Of a stretch of DNA of 64,000 nt, positions 22,771 to 32,229 are shown piece after piece. The notes below the pieces were generated by a model that had not been told where the DNA came from, did not search any database, and saw nothing but the letters and a program-made list of their open reading frames with translations. The first letter of the stretch is position 1; each line of letters starts with the position of its first letter. This stretch comes from Sympetrum striolatum (taxonomy: Eukaryota > Arthropoda > Insecta > Odonata > Libellulidae): the NCBI GenBank assembly GCA_947579665.1, contig OX388345.1, forward strand, positions 30,037,849 to 30,101,848, given 5' to 3'. A program made the position numbers and the translations under genes.

Positions 22771-23530
22771 GCTTGCATTCTGCAAGCATGTTGATAACAC
22801 AAATTTCAAGTCGACATCATATCAAGAGGGTCCTCAAAAGTAGAAAAAGTATTGAAAACATTCTTAAAATTCGCTGCAATTTCTTCGTCTGGCATCGAAC
22901 CCAGGTCTTCCTGGTGAAAATCACTATACAGGACAACAGAAGATCACCGCCTCTAACTATGTGTGAACACTGGAGCAGAAATATTGGCTGTAACTGCCTC
23001 AAACGAGGTCCTACTTTTCACATATATTCCTTATGTGAGAATTTGTAATGTGCTCTGGCATCGAACCTAGGAATAGTACGGTCTTATCTACTTTTTTTTC
23101 TGAAATAAATTCTTACCACACGTCTTCTAGCCAAGCATGAACTTCCTATCATTTTGATAAGTGCATAAAAAAATAATGAAAAACTACCTCAATGTATTTT
23201 AAAGGGCAGATGTTTGCAACGTCCTAGCATCGAACCAAGGAACTTTTCTGTTAAAGTCATTTACGTTTTCAATAGATCATGACCATATATATAGGCTCCT
23301 TGAGTTTTTATTCTCTATCTATCCGGGAAGTATTTTTTTTTAATTCCCGAAAATTAAAGCAATGCATTTAAATGGAAAAAATCGGGACTTTGGGACCCTC
23401 TGGAATCGAACCCATGACACTGAGGTTCAAAATCACAATGTTTTTAGCGGTTACACGTTATGGCTAATACGTCGTAAAAATTTCAATTCAATGTCACTGG
23501 TGATTTAGCCTGTGAATTAGTATCCTCTCT
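22771..23530 (-). repeat. B-box-rich modular repeat cluster, minus orientation
   Basis: Inverted counterpart of the 20.0-20.7 kb cluster. B-box-like motifs on the minus strand lie at 22891-22901, 23057-23067, 23226-23236 and 23402-23412, spaced 166, 169 and 176 bp. It begins with the hairpin GCTTGCA-TTC-TGCAAGC (22771-22787) and ends beyond a family A copy (23374-23515) in a (CTAT)n run at about 23527-23543. It encodes nothing. Confidence 0.7.
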
Positions 23531-23544
23531 ATCTATCTATCTAT

Positions 23545-24600
23545 ATACATGAATGAATCCGGAGAAGCATCTAAATATAATGGATAGTAAGAAAGAGCCA
23601 AAACATTTGAATAATTTTTAGGTTGATACCCCTGCTTTGTGAACTTATTTGGCTGGATATAAGTATGGAAATGTTAATTAATGACAACTTGTTTAAAATA
23701 CAATTTATGTTCCTCTAAATTTAGCCTGATAAAAAATTTTTAGATAACACTTTTTTGGTTGGTAGCGCTGATAAGGATTGATTTTACGATTTTCAAAGTA
23801 TCACTAATTGTTTTGTCATTATCGAAAACCTCTAAACTGAAAGTGTTATAAAAAAATCGAAAAATCCTCCAATATTTTGACTTTTTCCCGAAAGGAGTGA
23901 AATCAATTTTTATTATTTTCCGACAGATGGCATTTAAAACATAGTGTAATTTTGCTAAATAAAATCAAAATAATAAATCCTTTACTACATATTCCAAAAG
24001 TATGAAACTGTTAAGTTGATTCTTAATAGGAAAAAATATCAATTATGTAAGTTCCTGCAATTTCGGTACATATTTACACATTTTATTTAATTAATAATAA
24101 ATGGAAAATAATATTTCGCTAAAAAAGCTATATTCACTTTCTTAAGGAATCATTTATGAACTTTTATAAATTGAATCAGTTGATTTATCGTTGAAAGCGT
24201 TTTTAAACATTCAGATAATTTTGGGGTCATATTTACCCCTGACGCGACTAATTAATTTGTAAGGAAAGTATATTCAAATTCGCAAATATGCGCAAGCAAA
24301 TTTAAGTATTTCCTATACTTTACAAGTCATTCTTTCAGGAAAATACCATTGCATATTGGTATAATGCGATATAATAAACTAAAACTCAAGTTCAAACTGA
24401 CTCATACGTTTTTCTCATACGGAAAAAAACGGCGATCAATTCTAATGATGCTCGTGATTATATTAAAACACATTTTAAAGTAAAATATTATGTAAACTAA
24501 CTTTGGTAATTGTATTATAATAATAGCAAAAAACAACGGCTACTATCACACAGAAACACTGCGTATTCTTAGAGTAAACTTTAACGAACGACGCTATCGC
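23545..24600. other. No supported gene
   Basis: Very AT-rich. Contains TTCGCAAATATGCGCAAGCAAATTTAAG (about 24277), which is also seen at about 21970, so the two places share a repeat fragment. Confidence 0.4.
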
Positions 24601-25100
24601 TTAGAACACTTGACATGCTGAGTTCAGATAGTCAGAGGGTTCGACCCTTTGTTCTATTGGTTGGCGCGATTTTTGTGAAATATAAACCTTAGATCCAGTT
24701 AGTATGGTTTGTTCTCTTCATAACTATACAAAAATTTGACCCGATTTGACAAGTAAGAAAATTGACTTTTGCCCCTCTAGATTACGAAAATATCACACTG
24801 TTCGCCGTTTACATTCCACTATACATTACAATTGGGGATAATAGAATCTTATTGTGGGTTCTTTCGGGCATGATATCGACTTCAAGCTTTGGAGTAAATA
24901 AGTTTTATTCCTACCAGGTCTTTAGAAGTATCTTCCAAAAAGCCTTGGGATCGACACTAGGCGACTCTACTTTTTCAAATTAATTATGATTCATTTACCT
25001 AGAAGGTGAAAATTATATGGCCAGGCATGTAAACCGAAGTAATTAATGTTTCATAAACACTTATCTCCTACCTTATGATCATTGGTTCGACGCTGGGGCA
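24600..25100. repeat. B-box-like repeat fragments
   Basis: GGGTTCGACCC (24638-24648), GGGATCGACAC (24947-24957) and GGTTCGACGCT (25084-25094) are on the plus strand. 24745-24812 is an inverted match to 21005-21085. The block CGAC.CT.GGCGACTC is shared between 19101 and 24952. Confidence 0.6.
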
Positions 25101-25409
25101 CAATTCGCATTCTACCATATATATTCAAATTGGGGAACACAGAACTAAATTTGAGAACCTTCTCGATATGGTACCGACTTGAAATTTGTAACAACCATAT
25201 GCTTAATTAGTTACTCCATAAGCAACTTTTACTCGTAATAACAAACAGGTAAGACCGGTATAGGTAATTGGCTCTTGATCTTTGTCGTACTTATTAATTA
25301 GTATTTTAGAATATCTATTGGTCGCATTAACATTTCTCTTCGTTGCCATGGCGCAATTCGGATCCGAGCCTATTTTAGACAACGCCCCTATCTCTCGCTT
25401 ATCCGAATG

Positions 25410-25621
25410 AATTCTCCGAAGCGAGATAACAAGGAAGGTGTCCATCGATACGGCGAGCAACATATCAAAGGCGTATTGGCGATACAAGAGTCATCATTGG
25501 TATTTGAAATATTGCCGTCTGTACCCAAATTGCATGCGGATCAGCGTCTCACCGAAAGGGCAATTGAGACTTCTTACCGAGGATTCCAGCGTGCTTCCTC
25601 TTCAAGCATCGTCTCCAGAAG
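25410..25621 (+). CDS. Exon-like open frame ending at a GTAAGT donor, unrecognised
   Basis: A frame open from 25411 encodes STASN-type polar sequence, then KAYWRYKSHHWYLKYCRLYP and GQLRLLTEDSSVLPLQASSP, reaching CCAGAAG|GTAAGTC at 25621-25622. The aromatic/basic middle looks protein-like. A second frame from ATG 25407 is open over the same span, so the reading phase is not certain. Neither phase joins cleanly to the acceptor at 26563 in front of the zinc-finger exon without meeting a stop. About 80 bp is duplicated at 17457-17548. It may be an upstream or alternative exon, possibly untranslated, of the zinc-finger gene. Confidence 0.25.
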
Positions 25622-26636
25622 GTAAGTCTTCCATGAATTCATTCCATTACCATTATTTCACGCATACAATACGTTTAAATTACACTTCAATCATGCTTCT
25701 AACAAACTGCTGTAGCGTACGAAGCGGTGATATCAAAAGCTTATTGTAAGTTGAGGAAGCAGGGGATGACGGTGCGGAATGAAGTTCGTCGTTTTCCGAT
25801 GTAAAATAGAGGTTTCTAATGAGCGGCAATCAGCATAAATAACATGTAACTTATCAACTACGGCATCCACGTTAGTCTTGTTTACTCGAGCGTTTTTGAG
25901 CGAGGTTTCCGTTGTGAGATTTTTTGCTATCGAATTGGAACTTTTGAGGTTTTTGTAACCATGGAAAGGTATACATACCTAATACCTTTAAATATAGTTA
26001 GTTAATTCTTAAAGTTCGTGTAATTGTCTTTGGTTTCTTGTTTTAAATGTTTGCATACGTATCTTCCAAGAGTGACTTTATCTCCATCACTTGAATATAG
26101 AATGGAGTAGTACCATCCCTAAACGTTGTTAGCTACTATGGATTTAAGATATAAAGTGAAACCTGTGTTTAGCGGAATCTTTCGGGGCCCTATTTGTCTG
26201 TTGAACTGACTGATGACTGTCATGGAAAATTTTTCACATTTTAATGCTTGAAATGTATGTTGACAAGCAGACTTCAAACCTCAAGCAGAAGAATTTAAAA
26301 GTACATGGCGCATTAATGCATCTATACTTGAGCATATACCTCTATTTTCATAGATTTATAAAATATATTTAAACTCGAGACCCTTTCTCTTTCTTCTCCC
26401 ACGGAGAAGCTTCCTTCGTTTCCTTGATAAGGTTGGTATGAATGCTACCGATTAACCGTTATGTAGACGAAAACATTAAAATGCCTCTAACGTAAAACTT
26501 TTTTCGTAATAAATAATACGTGATTCTCGATTTGGCGTTGATTCAGTCTTCATTTCATTTCAGTACGCTGAGTCATCAGATTCAAAGAATTGTTTAAGTT
26601 TGGAGGCTTCAGAAGAAACTGTTGGAAATTCATTCG

Positions 26637-27374
26637 ATGGGGGAGAGCAGCTCCATTTGCACTACTCAAGGTATCTCCGTTGAGACCAGAGACACCAATC
26701 AGGGGATACATGAGGAAGATCTAAGAGATGATATTGTACCAGAAGAGGAATCACTATCTTCTGAGATGTCAAAGAGCATTCTGGATGTTAAAAAATCAGA
26801 ATTGTCTTATATAAAAGCCCCTCTTTCTAAGAGTGAGTTTATTTGTGATATATGTAAAAAAAGTTGTACAAAAAAGCAGAATTTGGGCCATCATGTAAGG
26901 GTCCATTATGACGAAAGACCCTTTAGCTGTAGTAAATGTGATAAAAAATTTAAGCAGGATATTGTGAGGCATCGACACGAGCTTGGGCATCTTAGAGACG
27001 AAATTAATTTTGGAAAAAGTGAAAATGGAAGCAAGAAAAAGCCTTATTCTTGTGATATTTGTGCAAAGAATTTTAGTTCTAAAAGTGGTTTATGTAAACA
27101 TTCCAATCTGCATAGTGATAAGTATAAATGTAACATTTGTGGAAGTTGTTTTGGGGATAATGCTCTTCTTAGGAGACACACAAGAACTCATACAAAAGAG
27201 AAACCATTTAAATGTAAGGTGTGCTTAATGTGTTTTAGTCAAAAGAGTCATCTGAATAGCCATTTGCTTATTCATTCTTCAGAGAGACCATATTTCTGTG
27301 ATATTTGTGATAAGACATTCAAGAGTAAGCAACTAAAGACTCAACATGCATTACATCATTTGAGAAAAAAATGA
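26637..27374 (+). CDS. C2H2 zinc-finger protein, six fingers
   Basis: The first ATG of this frame is at 26637 and TGA ends at 27374. An acidic N-terminal part (LRDDIVPEEESLSSEMSKSI) is followed by six C2H2 fingers of regular CX2CX12HX3H form, starting at FICDICKKS, FSCSKCDKK, YSCDICAKN, YKCNICGSC, FKCKVCLMC and YFCDICDKT. Several are joined by TGEKP-like linkers (HTKEKP, HSSERP). Proteins of this kind bind DNA in the nucleus; target and role cannot be read. A splice acceptor (TTTCATTTCAG, ending 26563) lies just upstream. From it a different phase is open and protein-like (YAESSDSKNCLSLEASEE) to a TGA at about 26681, while this frame has a TAA at 26595. Either translation starts at 26637 or a one-base frameshift separates the two. 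A Kozak-like AACCATGG with a possible donor is at 25961, but it does not join in phase. Confidence 0.85.
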   Translation: MGESSSICTTQGISVETRDTNQGIHEEDLRDDIVPEEESLSSEMSKSILDVKKSELSYIKAPLSKSEFICDICKKSCTKKQNLGHHVRVHYDERPFSCSKCDKKFKQDIVRHRHELGHLRDEINFGKSENGSKKKPYSCDICAKNFSSKSGLCKHSNLHSDKYKCNICGSCFGDNALLRRHTRTHTKEKPFKCKVCLMCFSQKSHLNSHLLIHSSERPYFCDICDKTFKSKQLKTQHALHHLRKK

Positions 27375-28379
27375 ATATTGTAATATTACTGAATATCGCT
27401 TCATCTAGCAAGAAAACATTTTAAATATTTTTTTCGGAGCGACTGCCTAAAATCTGAAACATATAACGTTGAACCATAAACTTGGCAATCGCGTAAATAT
27501 ATTTTTGTCTTTCAACTGTAAATCAACACCAACAATTATTCGAATGTTTTCACTTTTTATTTATTTTTATTTCTATGTCACGGTAAAAGATTTTGTAATA
27601 ATTTTTTTGTTATTACTCTAGGTAAATTTTTTCTCAAGACCTATCAAATGTTAAAGAATATTCTATCAACAATATCATATTGTAATATGTGATATTAAAT
27701 TGTGATAAAATAAGGATTACTGATTTAGGTTTTTCTCTTTAGCTATGGCTCTGTAGTTATTTTAGTGAACTTATTTAATTAACTGATGATAAAACAAGAG
27801 TACACTAGGCAAGGTCGAAAAAAAACGATTTTCCGAGTTTCGAATTCTAAAAATAAGGAAAAAATTCTTAAATTAGACCTTAAGTTCGCCCAAACGGCCT
27901 AACGTTAAACAAAAATCACAAAAACCGCCAAAATTCATCTCTACGCTTAAACTATAAGGACTATGACTTTTAATTTTTAATATTCTCACAGTACTTCATT
28001 ATTGATTTATTTTAATAAATACTAGTAAATACTGTAATTAATTAATATTAAATAATACTTGTAATAATAATAATCATCTCATGTTTCTAAAATTATTGAA
28101 ATTTAAAGAAAATTTTGGCGAGTGAACTAAACTGTCTTGAGGTCAAAGCCTAAAATACCTTCATAGCAAAAACTAGAAAAATTAAACAATATTACAAAGA
28201 GATAGGATTTCTTTACGCTAAAGCCACATACAGTCATTCGATAGTGAAAACTAAAAAACTACATCAGGGCTTGAGGGATTAAATGGAATTGATAGACGAA
28301 TATCCCTCGATACCTCACTTCATGCAGTACGGTCGTTTCAATGCACTAACGTTTTTCATTCAATCATGAGGTTCGTAGG
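27375..28379. other. 3' flank of the zinc-finger gene
   Basis: Very AT-rich and non-coding. An AATAAA-type signal occurs at about 28012, but none is near the stop codon, so the 3' end of the transcript is not fixed. Confidence 0.4.
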
Positions 28380-28381
28380 TA

Positions 28382-28830
28382 CCGTATTTTACAGACTATA
28401 ACGCACCTTAATTTATAAGCAATTTAAAAAAAAAAATTTTATAATTATATTGCAAGGCTAGATTTTTAAAAAATTCTTACATTATAAAACGCCGCTCGGC
28501 TGATCTATTTCCATGTTCTTCTGTGGATTCTATTACTTTCAATTTATAGTCCAAATCATATGAATACCTTTTATTTTTTCCATTGTGAAGCTAGCTACAA
28601 ACAAAAATATTGTACTGTTACCGATAACACAAACCACTTTCAATTCAAGTTCACTGGCACCGTAGACTGCAATTACGCATCATAGGCTAGACAGTGTTCT
28701 GGGTTTGTGATGGCGGGGCGGGAGTATCAAACACTGGACAATTTTATATTAATTTCGAATAGAAGAAACACCTAAATTTTGTAGGCAATTTTTTGAAGAA
28801 AAATTTGCGTCTCGTCGCCGTAAAATACGG
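28382..28830. mobile_element. Tc1/mariner-type MITE with TA target site
   Basis: The left end CCGTATTTTAC and right end GTAAAATACGG are a perfect 11-bp inverted repeat, flanked on each side by TA (28380-28381 and 28831-28832). The 449-bp interior has no transposase frame. Confidence 0.8.
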
Positions 28831-28934
28831 TAACTTGCAAAAAATCTGCTCTCTTATGCCAGTGAATATAATCCCTACCGAGTATTCAACCTAGTCTGGA
28901 GGATAACATTTCTGAAACCCGTTTACCATAATAG

Positions 28935-29248
28935 CACGGACGGATCCAGGGCGGTGGTCCTGGGGGTCCGGACCCCCCCGAAATATCAGACTCTCTCAAA
29001 TCTCAATACCCGTACAGCACACGGTCCTTCAACCGTAGGAGACGGTCTCCGGATTCTTGAGACTATTTTTCGAAAATGAAACTCAAATAACGCAAATAAA
29101 CACATAATTTAATAAGCAATCACTAGCGAAAAAAATCGAGTTTGTCTAACACAATTCTAACGTCATGTTTTGTGAAATCCGAAATATCTTTTATTTTTAA
29201 ATGTTTCGATCGGACCGCCCCCAAAAATTTTTTCTAGATCCGTCCCTG
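28935..29248. mobile_element. hAT-type MITE with 8-bp target-site duplication
   Basis: The ends read CACGGACGGATCCAG and, inverted, CAGGGACGGATCTAG (13 of 15 matching). An exact 8-bp duplication CATAATAG flanks it at 28927-28934 and 29249-29256. The 314-bp size, 8-bp duplication and G/C-rich subterminal region (GGTCCGGACCCCCCC) fit a non-autonomous hAT element. Confidence 0.9.
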
Positions 29249-29644
29249 CATAATAGTGACTTACAAAGATCATAGGTTCAAGCATAGGTATGCAATTTAA
29301 ATAATATTGTCAAATCATTTACAGAGCCATACATTTCATGAGGGTCTATTGCAAACTCAACTATTAATGTAATTAATTTACGATATAAAATAATCGCATT
29401 GTTCTGAATTCGATATAAATTTCAATAACACCGAATTTTGCGATCTTTTCGTTTTCTCTTTATTCGTCCATTGTTTATTATTTGAATCTGGAAAGGGGAA
29501 AGGGTTTGACAACTACTTCATATAAACAGTTCTATTCAGTTATATTGAAATTAGAGACGAAAGTCTTCAAACATACGTTCTCTCTTTAAGAATAGTAATC
29601 TTAGATTAATTTTGTTGATATAAGCCTCTATTTACAGAAATGAG

Positions 29645-29760
29645 GATGACGTAGCTCAGTTGTTTAGCTGGTAAGAACCTTTTGTTTAGCTCGTAAGAAC
29701 AAAGCGTAAGAGCACATGCCCAGAAAGTGGGAGACCTATGTTCGTGTCCGAGCCAAGTCA
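29645..29760 (+). repeat. tRNA-like pseudogene with internal duplication
   Basis: GACGTAGCTCAGTTG resembles a tRNA 5' half. TTTAGCTGGTAAGAAC / TTTAGCTCGTAAGAAC is a partial duplication of the D-arm region. GTTCGTGTCC resembles a B box, and the GTCAC end pairs roughly with the start. Too altered to be a working tRNA. Confidence 0.45.
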
Positions 29761-29914
29761 CTATTTTTAACTTCGTGTAAAACCTTAGATTAATGGTTAT
29801 TACTTCCGAAGTACTGTCTTTAAATCTATTTCTTTAATTAATTCATATTTATTTAAGTTTTCACCCATATAATTGCCTCCTCTCAGCTTATGGAATCTTC
29901 TATTATATATAGAC

Positions 29915-30130
29915 GCTTCTCCGGATATACCTATATAGGGGATCAAAATTCTAACCATGTTTCACTTGTATCATCGACTTGAGATTTTTAAGCCGTACTG
30001 GCCATAGCGTGTAACCGCCAGAAAAAATGCGACTTTGACACTTACTATCCCGTGTTCAATACCAGAAGGCCCGAAATCCCGATTTTTTCCATAAAAATAC
30101 TTTGTGAGGATTTTTGAAATTTTTTTTGAG
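29915..30130 (+). repeat. B-box repeat family A, copy 4
   Basis: Contains GACGCTTCTCCGGATATACC, AAAATTCTAACCATG, GTACTGGCCATAGCGTGTAA, GTGTTCAATACCAGAAGGCC and CCATAAAAATAC, in the order of the copies at 15430 and 20546. The B-box motif is eroded (GTGTTCAATACC). Confidence 0.65.
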
Positions 30131-30800
30131 TCACTTCCCGGCAAATTAGAGACTAATTTGATAAATAAGATGGTTTACGGGTTTTTACAGCAGTAAGCGC
30201 ATTTAATTTTCTATTCACTGAGGAAATACTTAGTTCAAATAATTGAGAAGTCTAAATATACAACAGATCCATTATTATGCATTTTATTGTAATCTACTTG
30301 GACTTTAAAAACCCTACTTGAATGTTATTCATTACTCTTGGGCTGATTTTGAAGGTTTTCATAGAGAATTTTTATTTTACCCAAGCATAGAAAACGTGCG
30401 ATATTTTTAATTACCTTGGGCACTAGGGATGTTCAATTTAGGAAATTGTGCGACCTTATAGTTAATATATACCCTCTTATAATTTAAAACAAAATAATGA
30501 ATAGAAGGAGTTTAATTGGGGATGATCTATTGTCATTGAAACCAGACTGATAGCTATTAAACTATATGGACTCATTTAAAAGCCATTCGAGGCTTGGAGA
30601 GTAATCATACTTAATTTCTTACCACGCTTAGTTTATGTTTTATCTATAAAACTAGGATTGTATAAAAATCAAGTTAGAATCCTATTGAAAATCATCCCGC
30701 TTTTCAGAATTTGATGGAAAATCGTACTTGGACTATGCAATTGTGTCTTTAATCTAACTCTTTCCAATAAATCAGAAGTTTAAAAGAGATGGATTAATGC
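30131..30800. other. No supported gene
   Basis: AT-rich, no long frame and no repeat end seen. Confidence 0.4.
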
Positions 30801-30804
30801 AATA

Positions 30805-30870
30805 CATAGCATGCATACATACATATACACATACATATATATACAATGCATATATACATATATATAATGT
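30805..30870 (+). repeat. (CATA)n/(TA)n simple repeat
   Basis: Imperfect CATACATA and TATATACATA runs. Confidence 0.85.
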
Positions 30871-30874
30871 AGAT

Positions 30875-31500
30875 TAGGGTGGTTCGAAAAAAACTTTTTT
30901 TTTATTTCAGATCGCTATAGTGCGGAAAAGTTGCGATTGGTATAGACATGAAAAAAGCACTAATTATTATTTTTTTATAAATTTGTCTTCCGGTCGCGCA
31001 AGGCCATCGAAGTTAGCAACAAATTGTGAAAAACCTAAATTTTTCATAATTTTTTTAAACATGCCAGATTGTTTTCTTTGCGTTCCTATACCATGAATTA
31101 ACTACTAAAAGTATGTGAAATCAATTTATATGCACTTATTTTACATTTGTTTCATATCTTCCGGTCGGGCAACAGTACAAAATGAGTAAAATTAGTAGTT
31201 TTTTGCAAAATTTCAAAGTTTGACAGTTTAGTACATTTTAATCGTACGACCTTTAGAGATGCTATAGTTTAATTCTATTACAATGATAATTGGATAATAA
31301 ATAATAACAATAATATATTTAAATCCAAGCATATAATATAAACTTTGATATTCAAGTGGAATTCGGTCGCGCAGCTTCGTCAAAAACAGCAGAGTAGCGT
31401 ACCTGGACAGAGAGGCGAGGCAGTTTCCTTTCAGATAATTTATAAATTTTCTAATGGTAAATATTTGGTAAATTTTTGTTTCAATATTCAACTTTCAAAA
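30875..31500. repeat. Probable dispersed repeat with recurring CCGGTCGCGCAA motif
   Basis: It starts at GGGTGGTTCGAAAAAAAC, which resembles ends of arthropod repeats. TTCCGGTCGCGCAAGG (about 30989), TTCCGGTCGGGCAACA (about 31160) and ATTCGGTCGCGCAGC (about 31362) recur about 170-200 bp apart. The other end was not found, and the 87-codon minus-strand frame has no domain. Confidence 0.35.
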
Positions 31501-32086
31501 AATTTTCAATAAATGACACATTTAGTGAAGGAATTTAGGGGCAATATATAAGCTATTTGTCAGCAATTGACCTTAGATGGCTGCAAAAAAACCTACAATT
31601 TGCATTAAGTGTAACTTTGAGTACCTTGTATAAACTATTTCATTGATAAAATTCATCACCTAATATACACTGGTAGAGAGAATACTAAGAAAAAGAAGTT
31701 TCTATGTACTTATATAGAAGACATTACTTTGTGCTTTAAATTCATGAGACACACAAAAATCATAGTGTATGAGACACTAACCTAATCCTGAATACAACTA
31801 TTTAATATTAATCACAAAATATTTCACGCAAAATTCATAGTAGTATCATAAAAACATTCTATAAAAACCCTTATCTTGGACATTTTACACTTGTAACAGA
31901 AGTATGATGAAACTCTATCACTCAAAATCTTTTCTTTAAATAGCCTAACTGTGAATAGGTTCCAGCCTTGCCAAATTCTTTGTAACAAACACATTTTATA
32001 TAAAATGATTGAAGGAGAGTATGATAGATACAAGTTTTACTCACTTTTTTCCAAATTCAACAAAGATTTCTAACACCAATGCCCAG

Positions 32087-32217
32087 AAGAGATACCAAGT
32101 GATGTAGTTTGCAGTGGAGACTCAACTACACTTCAAGATGAAAGGTTAAGGAATACTTTTTCTCTGCAGCATGAAGTCCAGCCACAGTTTTTTCCCTTCA
32201 GGCATCACTCTTATTTG
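32087..32217 (+). CDS. Candidate internal exon of an unrecognised gene
   Basis: A branch-site-like CTAAC and CAATGCCCAG acceptor (ending 32086) precede, and TTG|GTGAGT follows at 32217-32218. Between them one phase is open and reads protein-like: EEIPSDVVCSGDSTTLQDER then SLQHEVQPQFFPFRHHSYL. The 131-nt length fits an insect exon, and the phase is 2 in, 0 out. The same frame has stops outside the splice sites. No partner exon was located and the protein is not recognised, so this could be coincidence. Confidence 0.3.
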
Positions 32218-32229
32218 GTGAGTAGACGT

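Noticed and set aside
25961..25968. First coding exon ATGGAAAG for the zinc-finger gene
   Set aside because: Good Kozak context and a donor-like GTATAC, but joining to the acceptor at 26563 meets TAA at 26595.
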